Below are positions 22,217 to 34,100 of a stretch of 64,000 nucleotides of DNA, in pieces. Position 1 is the stretch's first letter; each line of letters begins with the position of its first letter. The stretch comes from Porodaedalea pini (taxonomy: Eukaryota > Basidiomycota > Agaricomycetes > Hymenochaetales > Hymenochaetaceae). Location: positions 377,001 to 441,000 of the forward strand of contig NBAY01000012.1 in NCBI GenBank assembly GCA_002794775.1, given 5' to 3'. Made by a program: the position numbers and the translations under genes. The notes below the pieces were generated by a model. The model saw only the letters and a program-made list of their open reading frames with translations, had not been told where the DNA came from and did no database searches.

Positions 22217-25200
22217 GAGAAGAACAAGGGACTTCGAATCCGTACTCGTTAAAATATAACCAACCGTCTGTACAACACGTAGATGCGAACGACGTCGATG
22301 GTTTTCCTGAGTATGAAGTCCCCACCGGTGTGAAAGAGAGAGAAGAATGTGAGCAGCTGTTCATGAGAGGAACTGGCGGACGCCAGCTGGACCTTCTCCT
22401 GAACGTCGGACACAGCGTGGAAGGTGAAGTGAGGGAGGTGGACGCACACGCACTCGTGGATTCGGGATGCACAGGATCGTGCATTGATGTAAGGTTCGTC
22501 GAACGGTACGGACTGGAGACGAAGCGTTATGTCCGACCCCTTGCGGTACTCAATGCCGACGGCACGCACAACGAAGCCGGATTGATCGAGAAATACGTCG
22601 ACATCGAACTTACGATCGGTCATCATAAAGAACAGATCGTCCTGGCGGTAACCTCGTTGGCATCGTCAAACATCTTTCTAGGGTACGACTGGCTTCGTCG
22701 ACACAACCCGGAAGTCGACTGGAAGACGGGAACACTCGACTTTACGCGTTGCCCGAGCGAATGTGTAGTGGAGAGGAATGTGGAGGAAGGCATGCGGAAG
22801 GTGTGGAGAGCGGTGGAAGAGACGAAGGGGGTGAGAGAGGTGCGAATGGACAAGACGTCCTGGCCCGCATACCTCAACGACTATGCCGACGTCTTCAGCG
22901 AAAAAGGTTTCGAAAAGCTACCGGAACATCGCCCATGGGACCACGTCATCGACTTGAAGCCCGACTTCAAACCGAGCGACTGTAAGATCTACCCGCTCAC
23001 ACCAACTGAGCAGCAGTCGCTCAAGGACTTCCTCGATGAAAATCTGAAGTCAGGTCGCATTCGACAGTCGATATCGCCCATGGCGTCGCCTTTCTTCTTC
23101 ATAAAGAAGGCCGACAAATCGCTACGCCCGATCCAGGATTACCGCAAACTCAACGACGGCACGATCAAGAATAAGTACCCCCTCCCTCTCATCGACGAAC
23201 TTGTTGATAAGGTCAAGAAGGCGAAGTACATCACTAAGCTCGACCTTCGCTGGGGGTACTACAACGTCCGGATCCGCGAAGGCGACGAGTGGAAGGCGGC
23301 ATTTCGCACGAACATGGGCCTATTCGAGCCAACGGTCATGTTTTACGCGAACTTGATCATCATATACCTCGACGACATACTAATCCTCTCAGAAACCATT
23401 GAGGAACACATCGACACGTCGAGGCGCGTACTTCAGATCCTCCGAGAAAACGGCTTGTACTTGAAGCCGGAAAAGTGCGAATTCGATGCCAAGGTCGTTA
23501 AATATCTTGGTCACATCATCGGCAACGGCGAGATCAAGGCGGATCCGGCAAAGACGGAGGCGATTGCGAACTGGCCAGTCCCACGAAACCTCAAGGAGCT
23601 ACAACAGTTCCTCGGCATGGGTAATTGGCTACGACGGTTCGTCAAGGACTACAGCAAGGTGGTCCATCCGCTGACATCGCTGACGGGCAAGAAGGACTGG
23701 GTATGGGAGACCGAACAGCAGGAGGCGTTCGAGGAGCTGAGACGACGTCTCTGCTCACCTCCAGTCCTGGTCATCGCTAACGACGAGGGCCCTTTCCGCG
23801 TTGAAGCGGACTCGTCAAACTTCGCACTCGGAGGCGTGCTATTGCAGAAACAGGAAGGCAAGTGGAGAGTAGTCGCCTATAGGTCAGAAGCGCTCCTACC
23901 GGCCGAACGAAACTACGAGATCTACGACAAGGAGATGCTCGCAATCATTTCGGCACTCAAGGAATGGCGTCAATACCTCCTGGGCGCTCGCCACAAGATC
24001 GAGATCTGGTCCGACCATGCCAACCTCACCTACTTCAGGTCGGCACAGAAACTGAGCTATCGACAAGCTCGCTGGCGGACCGAACTCGAAGAATTCGACT
24101 TCCACCTCGAGCACAAGTCGGGGAAGACGATGGGCAAGGCGGACTTACTGTCGCGCAAAGCAGGCTATGACGAGGGAAAGGACGACAACGATGACGTCGT
24201 GTTCATCAAGGACAAGTGGCTGAATCGTGGAGTGGTGAGGACGTCGCGTGAGGAAGTGTTGGAACGAGTGGGTGACGCGCAGAGGGCGCAGGACGAGTCG
24301 GAGAGACCGACGGGAATGGTGAAGGCCGACGGGTTGTGGCGGATGAAGGGAAAGGTGTACGTGCCGTCAACGATGAAGGAAGCGGTCTTACGGGAATGCC
24401 ACGACTCGACCCTGGCAGGACATCCCGGATCGTCAAAGACGGTCGAACTGGTACGTCGAGACTTCTGGTGGGCGTCGATGTTCTCCGATGTTCGAGCATA
24501 CGTCCGAGGATGCGACCGTTGCCAGCGGACGAAGGCTCTGAGAACATCGAAATCCAGGCCACTTCACCCGAACACGATCCCGGAAGGTCCATGGGAAATT
24601 GTCACGGTCGACCTCATCGGAGAACTCCCAGACTCCAAGGGGCACAACGCAATCTGTGTCTTCGTCGATAGGTTCTCGAAACAGATGCACGCGATCCCGA
24701 CAACGACGAGGCTGTCAGCAGAAGGCATGGCCCAGCTGTACCGAGACCACGTCTTCCGCCTCCACGGCTTGCCGAGGAAGATCATCCATGACCGAGGCAC
24801 GCAGTTCGACGCATCAATGATGAAGGAGCTGTACAAACTCCTACACATCGAAGGCAACCCGTCGACGGCGTATCACCCACAGACAGATGGTCAGACAGAA
24901 CGCGTTAACCAAGAACTCGAACAGTACCTTAGACTCTTTGTGAACCATCGCCAATCGGACTGGAAAGACTGGCTCCCCCTCGCAGAGTTTGCGTACAATA
25001 ACCGCGAACATTCGGCGACGAAGATGTCCCCTTTCTACGCGAATACAGGACGTCACCCCTTGAGCTTTGACACGACACGAACCTCGTCTGCCAATATGTC
25101 GGCGGAAGAATTCGCGAAGCACATAAAGGAGACTCATCGTGTTGCGAAGGACAACCTGGTCAAAGCGGCAGACGACATGAAACGCTACCACGACCGGACG

Positions 25201-25758
25201 GCAGGAGCTTCGGTGGAGTACAAGGCTGGCGATAAGGTCTTCCTCGATGGACGAAATATCAGCACAGATTCACCCACGAAGAAACTCGCCGACAAATGGT
25301 ACGGTCCCTTTGACATCGTCGACAAGGTAGGAGCGAGCGCGTACAAGCTCAAACTCCCGAAACGATGGAAAAAGGTCCACCCTGTCTTCAACGAAACCCT
25401 GTTGAAACCCGCCGTCGAACCGTCCTTTGAAAGCCAGAAGCAACCGCCGCCGCCGCCGCCAGACATCATCGACAACGAGGAGGAATACGAACTCAAGGAA
25501 GTCCTAGACTCACGTCTACACCGAGGGAAACTACAGTACCTTGTCAAGTGGGTCGGCTACAATGAACCTACTTGGCAACCTGAGACGGACTTCGGCGAAA
25601 ACGCGAAGGAAGCAATCGCTGAGTTCTACCTCAAACATCCTGGTGCACCTCGGAAACTCGACATCCCTCGTCAACGACTCCGTCCGCTCTTCGTCGACAC
25701 CGAACCTGACGATCGTGATCATGGTTGGTCGGGACGCCCAACCTTGAAGGGGGGGTAA
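22180..25758 (+). CDS. pol: Pol of element 3: PR-RT(deleted)-RNaseH-IN-chromodomain, made by frameshift
   Basis: Open for 1,192 codons from the frameshift site to TAA 25756-25758, which overlaps the polypurine tract. Protease DSG is at 22459. RT carries [22 protein letters not shown] and YLDDILI (about 23365). However, MFY at 23340 joins what in element 2 are residues 22 codons apart, so the GLCNTPATFQ block of the RT palm is missing. RNase H, the integrase zinc finger (H-H-C-C, 24390-24535), the integrase core and the chromodomain (about 25470-25620, YLVKWVGYNEPTW) are intact. Integrase and chromodomain should still bind and join DNA. The RT should be inactive, which is inferred from the missing motif. 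The protein is otherwise free of stops. Confidence 0.92.
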   Translation, partial: CEWSGVAIGTTDREEQGTSNPYSLKYNQPSVQHVDANDVDGFPEYEVPTGVKEREECEQLFMRGTGGRQLDLLLNVGHSVEGEVREVDAHALVDSGCTGSCIDVRFVERYGLETKRYVRPLAVLNADGTHNEAGLIEKYVDIELTIGHHKEQIVLAVTSLASSNIFLGYDWLRRHNPEVDWKTGTLDFTRCPSECVVERNVEEGMRKVWRAVEETKGVREVRMDKTSWPAYLNDYADVFSEKGFEKLPEHRPWDHVIDLKPDFKPSDCKIYPLTPTEQQSLKDFLDENLKSGRIRQSISPMASPFFFIKKADKSLRPIQDYRKLNDGTIKNKYPLPLIDELVDKVKKAKYITKLDLRWGYYNVRIREGDEWKAAFRTNMGLFEPTVMFYANLIIIYLDDILILSETIEEHIDTSRRVLQILRENGLYLKPEKCEFDAKVVKYLGHIIGNGEIKADPAKTEAIANWPVPRNLKELQQFLGMGNWLRRFVKDYSKVVHPLTSLTGKKDWVWETEQQEAFEELRRRLCSPPVLVIANDEGPFRVEADSSNFALGGVLLQKQEGKWRVVAYRSEALLPAERNYEIYDKEMLAIISALKEWRQYLLGARHKIEIWSDHANLTYFRSAQKLSYRQARWRTELEEFDFHLEHKSGKTMGKADLLSRKAGYDEGKDDNDDVVFIKDKWLNRGVVRTSREEVLERVGDAQRAQDESERPTGMVKADGLWRMKGKVYVPSTMKEAVLRECHDSTLAGHPGSSKTVELVRRDFWWASMFSDVRAYVRGCDRCQRTKALRTSKSRPLHPNTIPEGPWEIVTVDLIGELPDSKGHNAICVFVDRFSKQMHAIPTTTRLSAEGMAQLYRDHVFRLHGLPRKIIHDRGTQFDASMMKELYKLLHIEGNPSTAYHPQTDGQTERVNQELEQYLRLFVNHRQSDWKDWLPLAEFAYNNREHSATKMSPFYANTGRHPLSFDTTRTSSANMSAEEFAKHIKETHRVAKDNLVKAADDMKRYHDRTAGASVEYKAGDKVFLDGRNISTDSPTKKLADKWYGPFDIVDKVGASAYKLKLPKRWKKVHPVFNETLLKPAVEPSFESQKQPPPPPPDIIDNEEEYELKEVLDSRLHRGKLQYLVKWVGYNEPTWQPETDFGENAKEAIAEFYLKHPGAPRKLDIPRQRLRPLFVDTEPDDRDHGWSGRPTLKGG

Positions 25759-26172
25759 TGTTAGAACCTGAACTTTCACCTTTTTCCTTTATTTTCCCTT
25801 TTACCATTTCCTTTATTATATTCGTCCTTTTCATCATATTTACCCATCTTACACAATCATTCCCACACTACCTTCATTCGTTCCATTCCCACTTGTTATG
25901 TAATGTTAGGTAATATAGTCTCACGGTCGTCGCTATATAAGGTCTCAGGAATCGCATGAACTCCTTGTTCTGCTTTTCCTCTTACCTCCGCGACGACCTA
26001 GGTGAGACTCGTCCCCCTTGTATTAGTTTAGACTGGTATTAATCCTCTTACCTCCGCGACGACCTAGCCTGAGTAAGCGTGTCCCGAGTCTACGCTCGAG
26101 TATAGCACGTCCCAGACGACAGTCAGCCGAGGCCTGCCCAGTCCGAGTCTCCTCCCGGACTCCCGCCTAACA
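25759..26172 (+). repeat. 3' LTR of gypsy element 3
   Basis: No difference from 19993-20406 by eye over 414 bp. It begins immediately after the pol TAA. Confidence 0.95.
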
Positions 26173-28528
26173 GGAACATATCGAAACGTCGAGATGCGTC
26201 CTTCAGATCCTGCAAGAGAACGGCCTATACCTGAAACCGGAGAAGTGCAAGTTCGACGCCAAGGTGGTAAAGTACCTCGGCCACATCGTCGGCAATGGCA
26301 AGATTAGAGTGGACCCAGCAAAGACAGAAGCAATTGCAGACTGGCCAGTCCCACAAAACGTCAAACAGCTACAACAATTCCTTGGCATGGGCAACTGGCT
26401 GCGACGATTCATCAAGGACTACAGCAAGGTAGTCCATCCGCTGATGTTGCTGACAGGCAGGAAGGACTGGGTATGGGAGACCGAACAGCAGGAGGCGTTC
26501 GAGGAGTTGAGACGACGTCTCTGCTCACCTCCAGTCCTGGCTATTGCGAATGATGAGGGCCCTTTCCACGTCAAAGCGGACTCATCAAACTTCGTGCTTG
26601 GAGGAGTGTTGTTACAGAAGCAGGAAGGCAAGTGGAGGGTAGTCACCCACAGGTCGGAAGCGCTCCTACTGGCAGAACAAAACTACGAGATCTACAACAA
26701 GGAGATGCTCACGATCATTTTGGCACTCAAGGAGTGGAGACAATACCTCCTCAGCGCCCGTCACCCTATCAAAATCTGGTCCAATCACGCCAACCTCACC
26801 TACTTCAGGTCAACACAAAAGCTGAGCTATCGACAAGCTCGCTGGCGGACAGAGCTTGAGTAATTCGACTTCCACCTCGAGCACAAGTCGGGGAAGATGA
26901 TGGGCAAGGCGGACTTACTGTCGCATAAGGCAGGCTATGATGAGGGCAAGGATGACAATGACGGTATCATGTTCATCAAGAAGAAGTGGCTGAATTGTGG
27001 AGTGGTGAGGATGTCGCATGATGAGGTGTTGGACAGAGTGGGTGAAGCACAAAGGGCACAACATGAGTTGGAGAGGCTGACAGGGATGACGGAGGTCAAT
27101 AGTTTGTGGTGAATGAAGGGGAAGGTATACGTCCCGTCGACAGTGAAGGAATCTGTGTTGCGAGAATGTCACGACTCAGTACTGGCGGGGCACCCAGGAG
27201 CGTCGAAGACGGTGGAACTTGTCTGTCAAGACTTCTGGTGGGTGTCGATGTTCTCCAACATCCGAGCGTACGTCCGAGGATGTGATCGCTGTCAGTGAAC
27301 AAAGGCTCTGAGGGCATCAAGGTCAAGGCTGCTTCACCCAAACGCAGTCCCAGAAGGTCCTTGGGAAGTCGTCACAGTCGATCTCATCGGAGAGCTCCCG
27401 GACTCCAAGGGGCACAACGCGATCTGCGTCTTCATTGATAGGTTCTCGAAACAAATACACATGATCCCAATGACAATGAAGTTGTCGGCGGAAGGCATGG
27501 CTCAGCTGTACCATGACCATGTCTTCCGCCTCCACGGCTTGCCAAAAAAGATCATCCATGACCGAGGCACGCAGTTTGACGCATCAATGATGAAGGAACT
27601 GTACAAACTCCTACACATTGAAGGCAACCCATCAACGGCATATCACCCACAGACCGATGGTCAAACAGAACGTGTTAACCAGGAACTCGAACAGTACCTT
27701 CGACTCTTTGTCAACCATCGTCAATTAGACTGGAAGGACTGGCTCCCCCTCGCAGAGTTCGTGTACAACAACCACGAACACTCGGCAACAAAGATGTCCC
27801 CCTTCTATGCGAACACAGGGCGTCACCCCTTGAGCTTTGACACAACACAAACCTTGTCTACTAACATGTCAGCGGAAGAATTCGCAAAGCACATCAAGGA
27901 GACTCATCACGTTGCGAAGGACAACTTGGTCAAGGCGGCGGACAACATGAAATGCTACCATGACTGAACAGCAGGGACTTTGGTGGAATACAAAGCGGGA
28001 GACAAGGTTTTCCTCGACGGGTGAAACATCAGCACAGATTCGCTGACGAAGAAACTAGCTGACAAGTGGTATGGCCCCTTCGAGATTGTTGACAAGGTAG
28101 GAGCTAGCGCGTACAAGCTCAAGCTCCCCAAGTGATGGAAAAAGGTCCACCCGGTCTTCAATGAGGCTCTGCTAAAGCCCGCCGTCGAACCATCCTTCGA
28201 AAGCCAAAGACAACCACTACCACTGCCACCTGACATCATCGACAACGAGGAGGAATACGAGATCGAGGAAGTTCTAGACTCGCGTCTGCACCGAGGGAAG
28301 CTACAGTACCTCGTCAAGTGGGTTGGCCACAACGAACCGACTTGGCAGCCAGAGATGGACTTTGGCAAGAATGCAAAGGAGACAATCACTGAATTCTATC
28401 GAAAACACCCCAGCACCCCTTGAAAACTTGACATTCCTCGCCAACGACTTTGCCCACGCTTCGTCGACACCGAACCAGATGACCTCGATCTTGGTTGGTC
28501 GGGACGCCCAACCTTGAGGGGGGGATAA

Positions 28529-28963
28529 TGCTAGGACTTGAACTTTCACCTTTTCTTCTCTTTTCCTTTTTACCATTTCTTTCCTTTTAATCGCTCCTTT
28601 TCATTATATTTAATCGTCTTTCCAATCATTTCCCACACTCCTTCCACCAGACCTTCATTCGTTCCATTCCAAGTTACATAAACTATACAGTACTTAGATA
28701 ATCCAGTCTCACAGTTGGCGCGAATAAAAGGTTCGAGGAACTCGCATGAACACTTGTTCTGCTTTTCCTCTTACCTCCACGACGACCTAGGTGAGACCGC
28801 GTCCCCTCCTGTAGTAGTGTATATTGTATTAATCCTCTTACCTCCGCGACGACCTAGCCTGAGTATAGTGTGTCCCAAGTCCCCACTCGAGTATAGCACA
28901 TCCCAGACGACAGTCAGCTGAGGCCTGCCCAGTCCGAGTTGTCTCCCAGACTCCCGCCTAACA
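28529..28963 (+). repeat. 3' LTR of gypsy element 1
   Basis: TGCTAGGACTTG...CGCCTAACA, followed by the TACTC duplication at 28964-28968. It differs from the 5' LTR at several sites, including the third base of the terminal TGT. Confidence 0.92.
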
Positions 28964-30250
28964 TACTCCAGACGACGTCTGTTGAGCACAGGGACTAGCC
29001 GTCCATCCTGAGGACAATCCCGCTCCGAGAAATTGCACTAGTATTAGTGCGTCTCCATGTCTTCTGACACAGCCACCGACAATCCCCCACACATCTCGAG
29101 CGCTCTGCCAGCGCTATGCTTCAAACACTTTCCTACTAGTACGCTTTGCCGATTCTGTTGCCCCTGACACACCAGAACACATGCAACCCGAACCCTGCAA
29201 TCTGGAACCCACAGAACTTGACCGGAACGAGGGTATTGACCCACTAGACACGTCTCCCTTGAACTCATTCATCTGATTCCCCTTCACTAACAACCGGAAC
29301 TCAGTATTATCAGCGAACCTCCTGTGATCAACCACCCCTCAACTATGCAGCTGCAAGCCATGATGCAGCACCCTCTCATGATGCAGACTATGTTTGACAA
29401 CAACATGATCAGTCAAAGGTGGCCTCGAGAGTTCCCATCCATTAGCAAGTGGCTGGACTCTCTGCATGAGGATATGGAACAGGGCCAAGCTCCCTGCCCT
29501 AACTATCAGATTTTTAGGCAGTCATTCAAAGAGTGAGGTCTAGTTCACCTGGATGATATCCAAGGGCTGTCCAAGGATAACATATGGAAAATAGTAGAGG
29601 AGGATAAATTAGTCATCAACCTCGGCCTTGTCAATTGTCTTCATCACTATGTGGACCAAGATTACAACCTCATTGTCAATTCTCACAGCTAAATGATCAC
29701 TCTTAATCATTACTATCAAAGCATGTCAATAGAGGACTACACTTGAAAATGACATAGATTTGTTGATAATTGAAAGCTATTTCTGTCCATGTGACTTTCA
29801 CCTAAGCATGTTGTCAGAGGATTTCACTTGAGAATTGAGGGTAGCTACACACCAGGGCCAGCAGACATACCCGCAGTGTTGGTAGAAGGCTTGACAGTCA
29901 TTTGCACTAATCAACATAATCTCTCCATAAAGCCATGCATACACCACAACATCTCCTCCTTCTTCTGGCAGGGCAAGTCATCAAAGTTGAGTTTTGAGTA
30001 GTGAGAAGGCCAATTTGATTGGATTGAAATCTGAAGAGTACACAGGAAGGAATTCAAGCTTCATGCCACTAGACACGCAATTACAGAATGCATCAGTGCT
30101 GGAGTGATGCACAGGAGGAAAAAGCACTGCACCTGGATTCAATCAACTCACAAATTTCATTTGACTTGTGGATAGCACAGTTGTCCATGACAATGACTGA
30201 GTTTGGTCCTGGAAAAGGTTCCATATGATTGAGGAGATGTGTGATGAAAG

Positions 30251-30691
30251 TGTCAGGACTCGAACTTTTCCCTTCTTTTATTTTCCCTTTTACCATTTCT
30301 TTTCTTTTAATCGCTCCTTTTCATTATAATTAATCATCTTTTTTCAATCATTTCCCACACTCCCTCCATATGACCTTCATTTGTTCCATTCCGCTCCCTT
30401 TATGTAATCTTAGATTATTGGGCAACCGGTTCTCACAAGGTGATCGCTGTATATAAGGAAGAGGAATCGCATCTGAACACCTGTTCTGCTTTTCCTCTTA
30501 CCTCTGTGACAACCTAGGTGAGACCATGTCCCCCTCCTGTAGTAGAGTATATTGTATTAATCCTCTTACCTCCGCGACAACCTAGCCTGAGTACAGTGTG
30601 TCCCGAGTCCCCGCTCGAGTATAGCATGTCCCAGACAACAGTCAGCCAAGGCCTGCCCAGTCTGAGTCATCTCCCGGACTCCCGCCTAACA
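30251..30691 (+). repeat. Solo gypsy LTR in the right arm of element A
   Basis: The 441-bp LTR begins TGTCAGGACTCG and ends CGCCTAACA. It has TATATAAGG and GTTCTGCTTTT. It is flanked by GAAAG (30246-30250, 30692-30696), which is single-copy in the left arm. No internal sequence remains, so it arose by LTR-LTR recombination. It is closest to the LTR type of element 1. Confidence 0.95.
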
Positions 30692-30751
30692 GAAAGCAGT
30701 AAAGGATTCTGTATTGAATGAGCCTTCCAAGATGACGCAGTTGAGCATTCC

Positions 30752-31110
30752 TGTTAGGCGGGAGTCCGGGAGATGACTCGGACTGGGCAGGCCTCAGCTG
30801 ACTGTTGTCTGGGATGTGCTATACTTGAGCGTAGACTCGGGACACGCTTACTCAGGCTAGGTCGTCACGGAGGTAAGAGGAAAAGCAGAACAAGGAGTTT
30901 ATGCAATTCCTGAGACCTTATATAGCGGCGACCATGAGACTATCTTATCTAAAGTTACATAAACGAACGGAATGGAACGAATGAAGGTCATGTGGAGGGA
31001 GTGTGGGAAATGATTGAAAAGACGGTTAAATATAATGAAAAGGAGCGGTTAAAAGAAAGGAAATGGTAAAAGGGGAAATAAAAGAAAAGGTAAAAGTTCG
31101 AGTCCTAACA
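30752..31110 (-). repeat. 3' LTR of gypsy element 4
   Basis: On the minus strand it starts TGTTAGGACTCG directly after the G-rich tract (plus-strand C7 at 31114-31120) and ends at CGCCTAACA (30752). Confidence 0.93.
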
Positions 31111-34100
31111 TTACCCCCCCCTCAAGGTTGGGCGTCCTGACCAACCAAGGTTGAGGTCATCTGGTTCAGTGTTGACGAAGTGTGGGCGAAGTCGTTGGCG
31201 AGGAATGTCAAGTTTTCGAGGGGCGCCAGGATGTTTTTGGTAGAACTCAGCGATCGTCTCCTTTGCGTTCTCGCCAAAGTCCATCTCGGGCTGCCAAGTC
31301 GGTTCGTTGTAGCCAACCCACTTGACGAGGTATTGTAGCTTTCCTCGGTGCAGACGCGAGTCTAGCACTTCCTTGATCTCGTACTCCTCCTTGTTGTCGA
31401 CAATGTCAGGTGGCGGCGGTGCTGGTTGTTTCTGGCTCTCGAAGGATGGTTCAATGGCGGGCTTTAGCAGGGCCTCGTTGAAGACCGGGTGTACCTTCTT
31501 CCATCGCTTGGGGAGCCTGAGTTTGTACACGTTAGCTCCCACCTTGTTGACGATCTCGAAGGGGCCATACCATTTGTCAGCTAGTTTCTTCGTCGGCGAA
31601 TCTGTGCTGATGTTTCACCCATCGAGGAAAACCTTGTCTCCAGCCTTGTACTCCACCAAAGTCCCTGCTGTCCGGTCATGGTAGCGCTTCATGTCGTCTG
31701 CCACCTTGACCAAGTTGTCCTTCGCAATGCAATGAGTCTCCTTGATGTGCTTTGTGAATTCTTCTGCCGACATGTTGGCAGATGAGGTTTGTGTTGTGTC
31801 AAAGCTCAAGGGGTGACGTCCTGTGTTTGCATAGAAGGGGGACATTTTTGTTGCCAAGTGTTCACGGTTGTTGTAAGCGAACTCCGCGAGGGGGAGCCAG
31901 TCCTTCCAGTCCGATTGATGATGGTTAACAAAGAGTCGAAGGTACTGTTCGAGCTCCTGGTTAACACGTTCCATTTGACCATCGGTCTGTGGGTGATATG
32001 CCATTGATGGGTTGCCTTCAATGTGTAGGAGTTTGTACAGTTCCTTCATCATCGACGCGTTGAACTGCGTGCCTCAGTCATGGATGATCTTTTTTGGCAA
32101 GCCGTGGAGGCGGAAGACGTGGTCGCGGTACAGCTGAGCCATGCCTTCCACTGACAACTTTGTCATCATCAGGATCACATGCATCTGTTTTGAGAACCTA
32201 TCGACAAAGACGCAGATCGCGTTGTGCCCCTTGGAGTCCGGGAGCTCTCCGATGAGGTCGACCATGACGATTTCCCAGGGGCCTTCAGGGACTGCATTTG
32301 GGTGGAGTGGCCTTGACCTTGACGCCCTCAGAGCCTTTGTTCACTGACAGTGATCACACCCTCAGACGTACACTCGGACATCAGAGAACATCAACATCCA
32401 CCAGAAGTCTCTTCGGACGAGTTCCACCGTTTTCGACGCTCCTGGGTGTCCAGCCAGTACCGAGTCGTGGCATTCCCGTAATACGGCTTCCTTCATTGAC
32501 GACGGCACGTACACCTTGCCTCTCATCCACCATAACCCATCGACCTTTGTCATCCCTGTCGGCCTCTCCGACTCATGTTGCACCCTCTGCGCTTCACCCA
32601 CTCTGTCCAACACCTCCTCACGCGACATTCTCACCACTCTGCGATTTAGCCACTTGTCCTTGATGAACACAACACCGTCATTGTCATCCTTGCCTTCATC
32701 ATAGCCCGCCTTCTGCGACAGTAAGTCCGCCTTGCCCATCGTCTTCCCCGACTTGTGCTTGAGGTGAAAGTCAAATTCTTTGAGCTCTGTCCGCTAGCGA
32801 GCTTGTTGATAGCTCAGCTTTTGTGCCGACCTGAAGTAAGTGAGGTTGGCGTGATCGGACCAGATTTTGATAGGGTGACGGGCACCAAGGAGGTATTGTC
32901 TCCATTCCTTGAGTGCCGAAACGATCACGAGCATCTCCTTGTCGTAGATCTCGTAGTTTCGTTCCGCCGGCAGGAGTGCTTCCGACCTGTAGGCGACTAC
33001 CCTCCACTTGCCTTCCTGCTTCTGCAACAACACTCCTCCAAGAGCGAAGTTTGACGAGTCCGCTTCGACGCGGAAAGGGCCCTCATCGTTCACGATGGCC
33101 AGGACTGGAGGTGAGCAGAGACGTCATCTCAACTCCTCGAATGCCTCCTGCTGTTTGGTCTCCCATACCCAGTCCTTCTTGCCTGTCAGCGACGTCAGCA
33201 GATGAACTACCTTGCTGTAGTCCTTGATGAATCACCGCAGCCAGTTGCCCATTCCGAGGAATTGCTGCAGCTGTTTGAGGTTTTGAGGGACTGGCCAGTC
33301 TGCGATCGCTTCCGTCTTTGCTGGGTCAGCTCTGATCTCGCCATTTCTGATGATGTGGCTGAGGTACTTCACAACTTTAGCGTCGAACTCACATTTTTCC
33401 GGTTTTAGGTACAAGCCATTTTCTTGCAAGATCTGAAGGACACGTCTCGATGTCTCGATATGTTCCTCGAGAGTTTGTGAGAGAATCAGTATGTCGTCGA
33501 GGTAGACAATGATCAAGTTGTCATAGATCAATCCCTTGAAAATGTGGTTGACAAAAGCCTGGAACGTTGCCAGTGCATTGCAAAGACCAAAGAACATGAC
33601 CGTCGGCTCGAAGAGACCCATATTCGTGCGAAAGGCTGCCTTCCACTCATTGCCTTCGCAGATCCGGATGTTGTAGTATCCCCAGCAAAGGTCAAGCTTA
33701 GTGATGTACTTCGCTTTCTTGACCTTGTCGACGAGTTTGTCAATGAGAGGGAGGGGATACTTATTCTTGACTGTACCTTCATTGAGCTTATGGTAATCCT
33801 GGATCGGGTGTAGCGACTTGTCGGCCTTCTTGATGAAGAAGAAGGGCAACACCATGGGCGATATTGATCATCAGATACAACCAGACTTCAAGTTCTCGTC
33901 GAGGAAGTCCTTTAGCGACTGTTGCTCGGTTGGCGTGAGCAGATAGATCTTACAATCGCTAGGTTTGAAGTCGGGCTTCAGATCGATGACGTGGTCCCAT
34001 GGTCGATGTTCAGGCAACTTCTTGAATCCCTTCTCCGAGAAGACATCGGTGTAGTCGTTGAGGTATGCGGGCCAGGATGCCTTGTCCATTTGCACCTCTC

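Larger units (their letters stand above)
19993..26172 (+). mobile_element. Gypsy element 3 (chromovirus), youngest copy, inserted in RT of element 1
   Basis: The 414-bp LTRs (19993-20406 and 25759-26172) look identical base for base. The target duplication is GGAAC (19988-19992, 26173-26177). Gag is intact (360 residues) and the pol frame is open to the end, but a 66-nt in-frame deletion removes a core RT segment at about 23345. Length is 6,180 bp. The identical LTRs mean the insertion is recent relative to its neighbours. Confidence 0.96.
18729..28528 (+). pseudogene. pol: Pol of element 1, split by element 3 and heavily mutated
   Basis: Protease, the first half of RT and YLDDILI lie at 18729-19992. 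The rest of RT, RNase H, integrase and chromodomain lie at 26178-28528. Nonsense codons include 19083, 19449, 26861, 27110, 27296, 27965, 28021, 28132 and 28421 (approximate). Most are TGA at positions that are CGN in element 3. Joining the two halves through the GGAAC duplication restores RT co-linearity. Not functional. Confidence 0.9.
10252..28963 (+). mobile_element. Gypsy element 1 (chromovirus), host of nested elements 2 and 3
   Basis: LTRs at 10252-10686 and 28529-28963 (435 bp each) are flanked by the 5-bp duplication TACTC (10247-10251 and 28964-28968). The self-priming site follows the 5' LTR at 10688. Element 2 (11149-17415) interrupts the leader and element 3 (19993-26172) interrupts the RT domain. 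Without them the element is about 6,255 bp. Gag and pol are riddled with nonsense codons, nearly all TGA where element 3 has CGA or CGG, so this is the oldest of the three nested gypsy copies. Confidence 0.92.
8016..29692 (+). pseudogene. Element A gene YZ: AT-hook / beta-grasp-like / CxxH-C / SAM-like protein, split by gypsy element 1
   Basis: Starts MPQRTK at 8016, like MPPQRV in element B. A TGA replaces the first Arg of the AT-hook GRPRK (about 8105), and a second TGA lies in the conserved IPSLGTAKA block (about 8622). The beta-grasp-like region runs to about 8985. A probable intron ending ACATGCAG at 9052 joins it to a zinc-knuckle-like CDEHGSKLC...H block. An intron (9275-9345) sits at the same place as in element B. 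Coding then fades at 9561. Element 1 (10252-28963) is inserted downstream. The C-terminal SAM-like part resumes at about 29324 with one more TGA (29536-29538) and ends at 29692. About 1 kb of extra sequence (9562-10251 plus 28969-29320) has no counterpart in B. Confidence 0.65.
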
